A program made the position numbers and the translations under genes. Below, piece by piece: positions 45,396-52,889 of a stretch of DNA of 64,000 nucleotides. The stretch spans positions 204,350 through 268,349 of the forward strand of contig NZ_JAAXCQ010000007.1 of NCBI RefSeq assembly GCF_012272855.1, in the 5' to 3' direction. Source of the DNA: Arenibacter sp. 6A1 (GTDB taxonomy: Bacteria; Bacteroidota; Bacteroidia; Flavobacteriales; Flavobacteriaceae). How positions within the stretch are numbered: position 1 is the stretch's first letter; the number at the start of each line of letters is the position of its first letter. Below the pieces are notes generated by a model that searched no databases, was not told where the DNA came from, and worked only from the letters and a program-made list of their open reading frames with translations.

Positions 45396-46340
45396 ATGAA
45401 AAATTATATCGTATTACTAAGCTTACTATTTGTATTTGGATGCGCAGAGAAGGAGGCCGACAGCTATCTGTTTTCTTATTTTAAGGACAATGGCCAAGAC
45501 GGTCTACACCTTGCTTACAGTGAGGATGGCCTACAATGGACGGCCATTAATGAGGATGCGTCCGTTTTAAAACCAAGGGTGGGGAAGGATAAACTAATGC
45601 GCGACCCTTGTATTATTCTTGGGGGAGACAACAAATACCATATGGTATGGACCGTAAGCTGGAAGGAAAAAGGAATTGGGTATGCGAGCTCATCAGATTT
45701 AATTCATTGGTCCGAGCAAAAGTTTCTTCCGGTGATGCAAGATGAACCGGAAGCGAGAAACTGCTGGGCGCCAGAAATTTTTTACGATGAAAATTCTAAG
45801 GAATATATAATTCATTGGGCCACCACCATTCCAGGACGGTTTCCGGAAACGGATGCCTTGGGCGATGACGGGTACAACCATAGAATGTATTATACCACTA
45901 CCAAAGATTTTGTGGCGTTTACAGATACCCAACTATTCTATGAGCCAGGGCTTAATGTCATAGATGCCAATATTAATAAGAACCGCGAGGGGTATCTTAT
46001 GTTTTTAAAGGATGAAACCCTATTGCCCAACCCGCAAAAAAATATCCGAATTGCTACTAGTAAAGACCTAAAAGGCCCTTATTCTACGCCATCCGAACCC
46101 ATTACCTCTAATTGGGTCGAAGGCCCGACAAGCATTAAAAAAAATGATGAGTGGATCGTTTATTTTGATCGGTATATGAGCCAGAAAATAGGGGCTGTTA
46201 CCTCTTCCGATTTAATGGTTTGGAAAGATATCTCAGACGACATAAGTTTCCCAGTAGGAACAAGACATGGCTCCGTTTTAAAGGTAAAAAAAAGTACCCT
46301 AAAGAGAATTCTATCACATTATGACAAGGTGAAAAAATAG
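45396..46340 (+). CDS. GH43-like five-bladed beta-propeller glycosidase, lipoprotein
   Basis: The 314-residue protein has lipobox VFGC (Cys16). The fold is that of family 43 glycoside hydrolases and related arabinosidases: GLHLAYSEDGLQWT, LMRDPCIILGGDNKYHMVWT (Asp near 70), CWAPEIFYDENSKEYIIHWA, and VEGPTSIKKNDEWIVYFDRY (Glu near 241). Asp in RDPCI and Glu in EGPT are the likely catalytic pair. It probably cleaves arabinose- or xylose-containing glycans at the cell surface. No SusCD pair is adjacent. Confidence 0.85.
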   Translation: MKNYIVLLSLLFVFGCAEKEADSYLFSYFKDNGQDGLHLAYSEDGLQWTAINEDASVLKPRVGKDKLMRDPCIILGGDNKYHMVWTVSWKEKGIGYASSSDLIHWSEQKFLPVMQDEPEARNCWAPEIFYDENSKEYIIHWATTIPGRFPETDALGDDGYNHRMYYTTTKDFVAFTDTQLFYEPGLNVIDANINKNREGYLMFLKDETLLPNPQKNIRIATSKDLKGPYSTPSEPITSNWVEGPTSIKKNDEWIVYFDRYMSQKIGAVTSSDLMVWKDISDDISFPVGTRHGSVLKVKKSTLKRILSHYDKVKK

Positions 46341-46521
46341 GCTATTCATGCACTGCTGTCCACTCCGAAAGTATCTGCGTATCCCTTTCGTTAGTGGGAA
46401 TACGCTCGCAATACTGCACAAAACATAAAAACGCATTCACCTAAAATTTCCTCAAATAAGAAATTGTGAGGTTATTTTCAATAATCTATGTTTGCCGGTC
46501 ATCTAAATCTTTAATTGGAGA

Positions 46522-47187
46522 ATGACATCAAAACTTTATTTTTTAGGAGTTTGCTTTTTACTATTTGCCTGTGAGGGCAGTGAGCGTACGGTTAATGAAG
46601 AGGGAATTATCAATAATATGAACATCACCAATCTTTATGGAGATACTTTTCCTTGGTCCGGTATCGCTTCGGGACACCTAAAACGATGGGATATTGACAC
46701 CGAAGGTCTCATCCCCGTAAAGACCAATAACAATGCCCTAGCTATTAAAGCAATGGATAAAATAGAGGAGGTCATGGGGGTTCCTATGTTCGATAGGACT
46801 AGCATTGCCAATGTTCCCAATGATGAAATTACGAGGGGACTTATTATAAGTGAGGGTACCGCTATTGGTCCAGGGGGTGTTGTCGATAAAAACTCTTGTG
46901 GCATGGTCTCCAAAAACATAGGAACTACCGCTTACCCCAATTCCTTTTATACCGAAAACGGCACCATCAATACCGTCCTTTATGTGCACCTTTCCTCTTC
47001 TAAATGTACAGCAAGCCTGGAGGTTGCCATACACGAATTTGGCCATGCCATGGGAGCAGGAGCCCATTTTAACGGTTTTGGACATGGAGATGCCATCAAC
47101 AATGATTTTTGGAACGTACTCTATAACCTTTATAAGAATGTTATAGGCGCTACGGAAAATCAACTTATCATAGATAAAATTAAATAG
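46522..47187 (+). CDS. Zinc-metalloprotease-like lipoprotein
   Basis: The 221-residue lipoprotein (lipobox LFAC, about residue 16) has a zinc-site motif HEFGHAMGAGAHF (about 171-183). This is HExxH with a further histidine eight residues after the first motif, close to the metzincin pattern but with one extra residue. The N-terminal part has no other known domain. It is probably a secreted peptidase, possibly inactive or with altered geometry. A terminator follows at 47239. Confidence 0.68.
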   Translation: MTSKLYFLGVCFLLFACEGSERTVNEEGIINNMNITNLYGDTFPWSGIASGHLKRWDIDTEGLIPVKTNNNALAIKAMDKIEEVMGVPMFDRTSIANVPNDEITRGLIISEGTAIGPGGVVDKNSCGMVSKNIGTTAYPNSFYTENGTINTVLYVHLSSSKCTASLEVAIHEFGHAMGAGAHFNGFGHGDAINNDFWNVLYNLYKNVIGATENQLIIDKIK

Positions 47188-47973
47188 TTGCCGAGGCGTA
47201 CAAAGACGTATGCCGTTGGACTAATAGCATCTACATTTCAGCAATAGCAAAAGGTGATTTATCAACCACGCTATTGCTGTTTTTATAGTTCATAATTAAC
47301 ATCCTAAACGATTTTAGTTAGTCTTTACAGACTCTTTATAGGGCTGTATGTTGAGAGATTTTTGTAATGAAGGGTGCTGTTTATAAGGTTTTTGGGCCTA
47401 CCGAAAGTTTACCGTGCAACTTGAAGTAGGATCGAACGTTGAGGAATAGTCCAGTGGACTATTTTAGTGAAAAGGCCAGCCTGCCGCCAAGGAATTTTTA
47501 GGCTGTCCGGGCTACACGAATTTCCTTATTTAAGGGTATTTCAATTGCGAGTTCCTAAAATGAAGGTGCTGCCCAATAAAATTTCTTTTGAGTGAATCAT
47601 TTTGCAAAGTAGGCCAAGGCTACAGCTGGCTCCACGGACCAAAGGTACACTGTACCCTCGGTTAGAGGCCCTGGTTTGTTTTTTATTCATGGACGTACCT
47701 ATTGTTTTTTAAAGGTATTCATGAATGCTCCGCATTTCATACATGGAAAAAATGAACAGAATACGGATGCAGGTCAGCACTAATTAAAAATAATAATACT
47801 GCCGCCACTTAAATTCAATAGCCAGCCTACCAAGGAAAAAGCCCCCACGCCAAAATGTATGGCAGGAGGGATTTTCTAGTAGCCCTATAGCATTTGGCTG
47901 GCAGTGGAATGTTACAAACCGAATCACCTACCGTTTGTAGCCATGGCATATTAGAGGTATGATAGCAATATCA
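47188..47973. other. Long intergenic region (786 nt)
   Basis: It has a hairpin terminator near its left end (47239-47285) and a 17-nt palindrome (47446-47462, atagtccagtggactat, odd centre). Beyond these I see no gene. Several stretches look like worn coding or repeat DNA that I cannot name. Confidence 0.5.
47239..47285 (+). terminator. Hairpin terminator of the metalloprotease-like gene
   Basis: The arms cagcaatagc (47239-47248) and gctattgctg (47270-47279) are followed by a run of T. Confidence 0.8.
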
Positions 47974-49077
47974 TTACATAGAGATCTTAATAACTTCTGC
48001 GAGTTCTGGACTCAGGGAATTGGTGGTGGCCCATAGGCTGCCATCCTTTCCGAAGGTAATCCCTGTAAGCCCCATGATCCCCGTAGCCACCACTTGGACC
48101 TCTAGGGTTTCTAGATCTACGGCACTGATTCTACCGCCAATACCGCCACCAAGTACTTCTACTGCAAACCAGCTTTGTTCATCTAGTTCGGCGACGAATA
48201 GCTTTCCGTCCGCACAAAACGCCATATCGATAATAGAGGTGAATCCACCATCTAGCAGCTTCATACAATCTGGACTGGTAGCACAGTCGGCTTCCGACGC
48301 ATTGGGCGAAATCCGCCAAATATTAGATTCCCCCGCTGGGGCCGGAAAACCTTTAAGCTCACCCACATAGTAATATCCGTCCGGCCCTACTACCACCGTG
48401 GTGGGAACGGCCTGGGCCGGCATTTCGGCTGTGTCGCAAATAAAGGCAAAATCGGGATTAGGACAGCCAACGAGGTTCTGTAGGTTGGCCGTAGATACCA
48501 CCTCATCGGGGAAAACGGCCAAAAGCTCAATATTTCCTTGATTATCTACGCGCAGCAGATCGTTGCCCCCGGCATCGGTAACCAAGGCGGCATTGCCGCC
48601 AAGAGACGCCACACCAAAGGGATTGGAGTCTACCCCCGCCCCATCAGGATCGTTGGCCTCCTCATATTCGAACAGGTTGGCAATCAGTTTGCTGTTGCCT
48701 TTAGAAACACGATGCAGCCCCTGGCCGGTATTGATAATAGCCCCATCTGGCCCACCAATGGCGCCGGTGATCGCCCACATGGAACCGGTTCCTATAGGGG
48801 CAATATCGGTAATCCCGGGCAAGGGTATAGTTGTGGTCCCTGTAGCATTGGCAATTCCCGCCCCACCGTCTGCCACCAGAATATCGCCGTTAGGCGCCGT
48901 GGCGAGGCCAAAAAGAGGAGTGGTGAATCCGTCTGTAGCGGTGACTTTATTGGAATTAGCCTTACTAGTAGCGGTCTCATTGACCATGGGGACCTCCGTA
49001 GCTACTGACTCCTTGCTACAAGCCGTCAAAAACAACAGGGATAAAAATAGGACACTGTAAAAAGATAACTTTTTCAT
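47974..49077 (-). CDS. ScyD/ScyE-family secreted beta-propeller lipoprotein
   Basis: I place the start at 49077 (MKKLSFYSVLFLSLLFLTAC), giving 367 residues with a clear lipobox; the frame is open to 49182. The body is an NHL/six-bladed propeller typical of the ScyD/ScyE family: FGLATAPNGDILVADGGAGIANATG, GANPFGVASLGGNAALVTDAGGNDLLRVD-like and LTGITFGKDGSLWATTNS at the end. ScyD/E proteins were named from cyanobacterial scytonemin clusters, but these relatives are widespread with unknown function. No operon partner is seen. Confidence 0.82.
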   Translation of the reverse strand: MKKLSFYSVLFLSLLFLTACSKESVATEVPMVNETATSKANSNKVTATDGFTTPLFGLATAPNGDILVADGGAGIANATGTTTIPLPGITDIAPIGTGSMWAITGAIGGPDGAIINTGQGLHRVSKGNSKLIANLFEYEEANDPDGAGVDSNPFGVASLGGNAALVTDAGGNDLLRVDNQGNIELLAVFPDEVVSTANLQNLVGCPNPDFAFICDTAEMPAQAVPTTVVVGPDGYYYVGELKGFPAPAGESNIWRISPNASEADCATSPDCMKLLDGGFTSIIDMAFCADGKLFVAELDEQSWFAVEVLGGGIGGRISAVDLETLEVQVVATGIMGLTGITFGKDGSLWATTNSLSPELAEVIKISM

Positions 49078-49500
49078 GAGTACATTTTTTAAATAAACGA
49101 AAACCTTATAGGATATAAGAGATATAAAAATTGGAATAGCATTATTCCTATCAAGCGTAGAGGGGTAGCAAGTAACCATCATAACTGCTTACTATTTGCG
49201 ACATACAAAAGACTGTATAATTGCAGTATAGCACAGAAAAAACATCAATAGACCTATTGAATATCAGATACTTATAAAAGTATCGTTTTTTAATGAAAAC
49301 CCCAAAAGAAAATGCAAGAAGCGATCAAGATTAGGGGTTGTGACCTTTACAACCAAAACCGTCCACGCCCTGGCTACCACAGCTATTTGTTGGGCCTTAT
49401 TTATAGGCCATAAAGCAGCGTACCCCCCTTTAAACGTGGGCTGGGAGCGCCTTGGGGCATTATAAGGAAATAAATAGCCTTCCTGGAATACGTAATTAGG
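49078..49500. other. Intergenic region
   Basis: I see no supported gene. A minus-strand frame at 49264-49515 is low-complexity and unlike any family I know, and I reject it. Confidence 0.45.
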
Positions 49501-49606
49501 CGGAATTTCAAACACTTATATCATAAAGGTTATAAGCACCAATATTCTTGCGCCCAAAAATTTTGCGAAACGAGAATTTAAATATGCTTCGTTTTCAATT
49601 TTACAA

Positions 49607-49861
49607 TTGGTGGTGTCCTTGGGCATAGGAGTTCTGGGCGATCACTTTATTGGTGCATTAGGGTGGGTAGACAGTCTGTATAATGCTTCGATGATCTTGA
49701 CAGGAATGGGGCCGGTTAATGAGATGGTTACCGATGCCGCTACATTGTTCGCTTCGGCCTATGCTATTTTTAGTGGGGTTATTTTTTTAAGTACCGTCGC
49801 TATTTTCTTTGCTCCCTTTGCCCATAGATTGATGCACTTATTGCGGATTGAAGAGATTTAA
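49607..49861 (+). CDS. Small two-helix membrane protein, N-terminus uncertain
   Basis: From a TTG at 49607 the product is 84 residues with two membrane segments (LVVSLGIGVLGDHFIG and AIFSGVIFLSTVAIFFAPFAH) and a conserved-looking SLYNASMILTGMGPVNEM. It resembles a small Bacteroidota/Proteobacteria ion-channel-like protein family, in which a basic N-terminal segment precedes the first helix. The frame stays open upstream to at least 49502, and its translation (NFAKREFKYASFSILQ) fits that segment. No ATG is present there, so the start is either an unusual codon or has been lost. Confidence 0.6.
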   Translation: MVVSLGIGVLGDHFIGALGWVDSLYNASMILTGMGPVNEMVTDAATLFASAYAIFSGVIFLSTVAIFFAPFAHRLMHLLRIEEI

Positions 49862-49936
49862 ACGCTACTTACAATAACTGTATTCATTTTTTACGAGTCC
49901 AAAAAAAGGGAGCAACTTCAGACAAGTGTACATATA

Positions 49937-49966
49937 AAAAGCCATCGCAACACTTGCGATGGCTTT
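49937..49966. terminator. Bidirectional hairpin terminator
   Basis: The stem aaaagccatcgcaa / ttgcgatggctttt has a 3-nt loop. It lies between a plus gene ending at 49861 and a minus gene ending at 50003. Confidence 0.88.
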
Positions 49967-50002
49967 TCTTCTAACAAAATTAATAACTAACAAAACAAGC
50001 AC

Positions 50003-51514
50003 CTACATATTTTCGTAAATAGTAACGGTACCACTATCTTCATTAGAAACCACTAAAAGATCTTTCCCGCTGGGGCTATCCGCTGCTTTTATAGCCAATA
50101 ATCCCTCTGGTGCCTCATCTCCTGTGTGCGATAAAATACTAAGGAATTCCGGCATGGTCGGATTAGTGATATCATAAACTAAAACCTGGTCATTTCGCTC
50201 CAATCCAACAAAAAGGATATAGCGTTCGTTACCAATATTTAAAACCTCCACACTTTCTGGCTCAGCACCTTTATCGTCACTTCGGCCATCGTCGTCATTA
50301 AAGCGATCTGGCGTTGCCTTTAATGTTTCTACCGCAATGCTATTCCCACTGTCGTACACCAAACTTCCGTTTGTAGACCAGATACTAAAGGAACGTGCCC
50401 CATAGCTGTAAATAGCATCATGGTCGCCATCATTATCAAAATCTCCTAGAGTTGTCGTTGTTTTTAGTCGCCCTAAGTTGCTTGGGTTCTGATAGTCCTG
50501 TGCCGCAGGAAATGCCGTTACATCCAATAGCAAATCATCTACGCGCACTTCTTCACTAAAGCCGCTATAATCTCGTGCATCGCCTTCATTGGCAGAGATA
50601 ATATACTCCGTTCCGCTTATGGTAACGGAAACAATCGCATCGGGCTGATACATCCCGTATACCGGCCAATTTTTAAGCGCTTTTTTAGTATCCTTATCGC
50701 TGGCATCTATTTGGTTGCCGGCTACATTATAATCTTTAAATCCTAGTGGATAAATAGCCTCAATAGTTTTTGATACCAGATTTACTTTAGCAATCCCATT
50801 ATTTTCTTGCAAGGACACCCATGCCGTTTGGGAGTCGTCAGAAATGGCAATGTATTCCGGTTCCACATCGGCCGCTAAATTGGCATTGGGACCAAAGACC
50901 CTAAACCCTTGCGCTTCCAAGGCTTCTTCTTCACTATTAAAAGAAGAGAAGTCCAGGTTGGTAACCGAGTTTTCCTTTAGGTTAATGATACTGATAGTTC
51001 CATCAGGGTCATTGGTATAATCATCATTAGGTTCGCCCTCATTGGCAGTAATAATTAAATTCCCGTCTTTTGAAAATGTCACCATATCCGGTAAAGCACC
51101 AACCGTAAACTCACTTATTAAAGTATTGTCCAAGGTATTAAATACCAATACCTTTCCTGGAAGCTGTTTTGGACTCGCCTCTACTGCGACCGCCAATCTC
51201 CCAGTATGGATGGCCACACTATTTGGAGCCCCATAGGCATTTAAATCTATGGGCATTTCCTGAACAGGAGAGCTTAGAGCCGATATATTGCTTACTGCGA
51301 TCTGATTGGAGGCTACATTCACCGTAAATAGCTTTTTAGAAATTGGGTCATAAGCCGTAATTTCTGCAGCCCCTTCACCTCCAATAGGTATGGAAGTTTT
51401 AAACTGAAAATTAACAGTCGTATCTACCACTGTTTCCGTACTGTCATTCTCCTTAATACAACCCACTATTAATAATAGGCATGATGCCAAAATCAACTTA
51501 CTAAAATGTCTCAT
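50003..51514 (-). CDS. Choice-of-anchor I family secreted beta-propeller lipoprotein
   Basis: The 503-residue lipoprotein (lipobox IVGC, about residue 19) has propeller blades typical of the choice-of-anchor I domain family: AEITAYDPISKKLFTVN, GALPDMVTFSKDGNLIITANEGEPNDDYTNDPDGTISIINL, DVEPEYIAISDDSQTAWVSLQENNGIAKVNL and DKGAEPESVEVLNIGNERYILFVGLERN. Such proteins are found outside the cell, often near phosphatases; the role is unknown. The Asp-rich repeats suggest calcium binding. It is single and separated by the terminator. Confidence 0.85.
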   Translation of the reverse strand: MRHFSKLILASCLLLIVGCIKENDSTETVVDTTVNFQFKTSIPIGGEGAAEITAYDPISKKLFTVNVASNQIAVSNISALSSPVQEMPIDLNAYGAPNSVAIHTGRLAVAVEASPKQLPGKVLVFNTLDNTLISEFTVGALPDMVTFSKDGNLIITANEGEPNDDYTNDPDGTISIINLKENSVTNLDFSSFNSEEEALEAQGFRVFGPNANLAADVEPEYIAISDDSQTAWVSLQENNGIAKVNLVSKTIEAIYPLGFKDYNVAGNQIDASDKDTKKALKNWPVYGMYQPDAIVSVTISGTEYIISANEGDARDYSGFSEEVRVDDLLLDVTAFPAAQDYQNPSNLGRLKTTTTLGDFDNDGDHDAIYSYGARSFSIWSTNGSLVYDSGNSIAVETLKATPDRFNDDDGRSDDKGAEPESVEVLNIGNERYILFVGLERNDQVLVYDITNPTMPEFLSILSHTGDEAPEGLLAIKAADSPSGKDLLVVSNEDSGTVTIYENM

Positions 51515-51758
51515 ATTCTATTTAAATTATATGGATACAAATATGATTTCTATGATTAAAGTTAGTTTTAAGCGCTCATAAAGCTTGTATTAAGGATTGC
51601 ATGCCAGCGTAACCAAATTGTATGGAGATAGGCTGCTTATGGTTTCCATTCTTGTGATTTAAAAAGGCGTTTTGGCCATACTAGCCCGGTAAGTAAGATG
51701 GGCATGAGGGCGACACCCAAATTCTTTCTTATAGATATCAGTTGTCCATGTTCTATAT

Positions 51759-51850
51759 GGGCGTTCCCCTATCGGGTCGCTCTTTCCGCTGTATCTTTTT
51801 TAAAGGGCCATGTGGCCTTTAAAAAAGGATGCCGCTGCAATAGCTAACGC
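51759..51850 (-). repeat. Dispersed repeat, class II copy 2
   Basis: It starts gggcgttcccctatcgggtc and ends gccgctgcaatagctaacgc. The centre is a strong hairpin (cttttttaaagg / ccttt-aaaaaag arms around a short loop). It shares both ends with 31354-31443. Confidence 0.87.
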
Positions 51851-51955
51851 GGAAATCAGTGAGCGGTAGCCAGTAAACGGTAGGACCGAACAAAAAATGT
51901 AATGATATGCATTTGCAATAAGAGGGGCCAGCTGGTGCATTGGAAATAATTGCCC

Positions 51956-51985
51956 CGCTAGCGCGAGCGTCACGCTCGTGCCGGC
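51956..51985 (-). repeat. Upstream REP palindrome of RAYT copy 3
   Basis: It begins cgctagcgcgagcgtcac, and the core palindrome is the same as at 42313 and 43935. It precedes the decayed RAYT by 33 nt, as in the other copies. Confidence 0.85.
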
Positions 51986-52018
51986 AAGAGTAAGCAGTCC
52001 ATATTAAAAAAAGTAAAG

Positions 52019-52609
52019 ATGACCAGAAAACACAAATTCCATAATAAGTCCGCCGTCTACTTTATAAGTTTTGCAACGGTATATTGGTTGGATATATTCA
52101 CTAGATAGCCCTATTTTTCAATCTTAAAGGAAAGCGTAGCTTTTTGCAGGGCAGAAAAAGGCATGGAAGTGTTTGCTTAATTCTTTATGCCCAGCCATGC
52201 CTGTACTGAGCGAAGTCGAAGTATACACTTTGTATTTCGCTCAGACCAGGAAGACCCTTCTCGGCTGTTAAGGGACTTTAAAGGGTATACCGCTAGGAAA
52301 TTGATAAAAGAAATCGAAGATAATCCTCAGGAAAGCAGAAAGGAACGGCTTTTATAGATGCTAGAACGAGCAGGGAAAAAGAAAAGTAATGTCTCCCAAA
52401 GACAACTCTGGCAACAACATAACAAACCCATAGAACTTTGGAACAATAAGGTCATAAAACAAAAGATAGCATACACTCACAACAACCCAGTGGAGGCAGG
52501 GTTTGTGACCGACCCGGTGGACTTAAAGTACAGCAGTGCCAGAAATTATACCGAAGACTAGACCATTTTAAAAATAGATGTCGATAATATGAATCTAGGA
52601 ATGTTATAA
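52019..52609 (+). pseudogene. RAYT copy 3, decayed, with a repeat inserted in the HUH motif
   Basis: It has the same N-terminus as the intact copy (MTRKHKFHNKSAVYFISFAT). It carries in-frame stops at codon 30 (52106-52108, Gln to TAG) and codon 54 (52178-52180), and a third in the segment near 52355. At 52199-52222 a 24-nt insert splits the HUH motif codons. The C-terminal hallmark AYTHNNPVEAGFV is recognisable, and a TAG in ED-TAG (52559-52561) ends the tail early. The nominal original stop is 52607-52609. Confidence 0.9.
52199..52222. mobile_element. 24-nt dispersed-repeat insertion inside the RAYT HUH codons
   Basis: Compared with the intact copy, 24 extra bases (gcctgtactgagcgaagtcg, continuing aagt) lie between the codons for the first His and the Ile-His of the HUH motif. 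The element ctgagcgaagtcgaag is a very common short repeat in Bacteroidota. Its length is a multiple of three, and it contains no stop in this frame. Confidence 0.85.
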
Positions 52610-52820
52610 TGATACGAATAACTAAAATGGACCGAAAAGCAGGGCCGGCACGAGCGTGACCCTCGCGCTAGCGAGTACAGCAGTGCCAGAAATTATGCCG
52701 AAGACTAGACCATATTAAAAATAGATGTCGACAATATGAATCTAGGAATGTTATAATGATACGAATAACTAAAATGGACCGAAAAGCTGGACCGGCACGA
52801 GCGTGACGCTCGTGCTAGCG
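52529..52820 (+). repeat. RAYT-tail/REP tandem array C: two 147-nt units
   Basis: Units start at 52529 and 52676, spacing 147. Both carry the same gactag stop-creating substitution (gaccag in arrays A and B). The last REP reads cgagcgtgacgctcgtgctagc, with the G restored that makes the palindrome perfect. Confidence 0.92.
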
Positions 52821-52889
52821 GTGTCTTGACCCAAGTTATTTTTCTATTTACACACTTTATGAAATAGTCCCATTTTTATTAATTTCTAG

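Larger units (their letters stand above)
51515..52018. other. Intergenic region with class II repeat and REP
   Basis: It holds the class II dispersed repeat at 51759-51850 and the upstream REP of the third RAYT at 51956-51985. No gene is seen in 51515-51758. Confidence 0.6.

Noticed and set aside
49264..49515. 83-aa minus-strand frame
   Set aside because: No family features, odd composition and no promoter or start context; probably chance.
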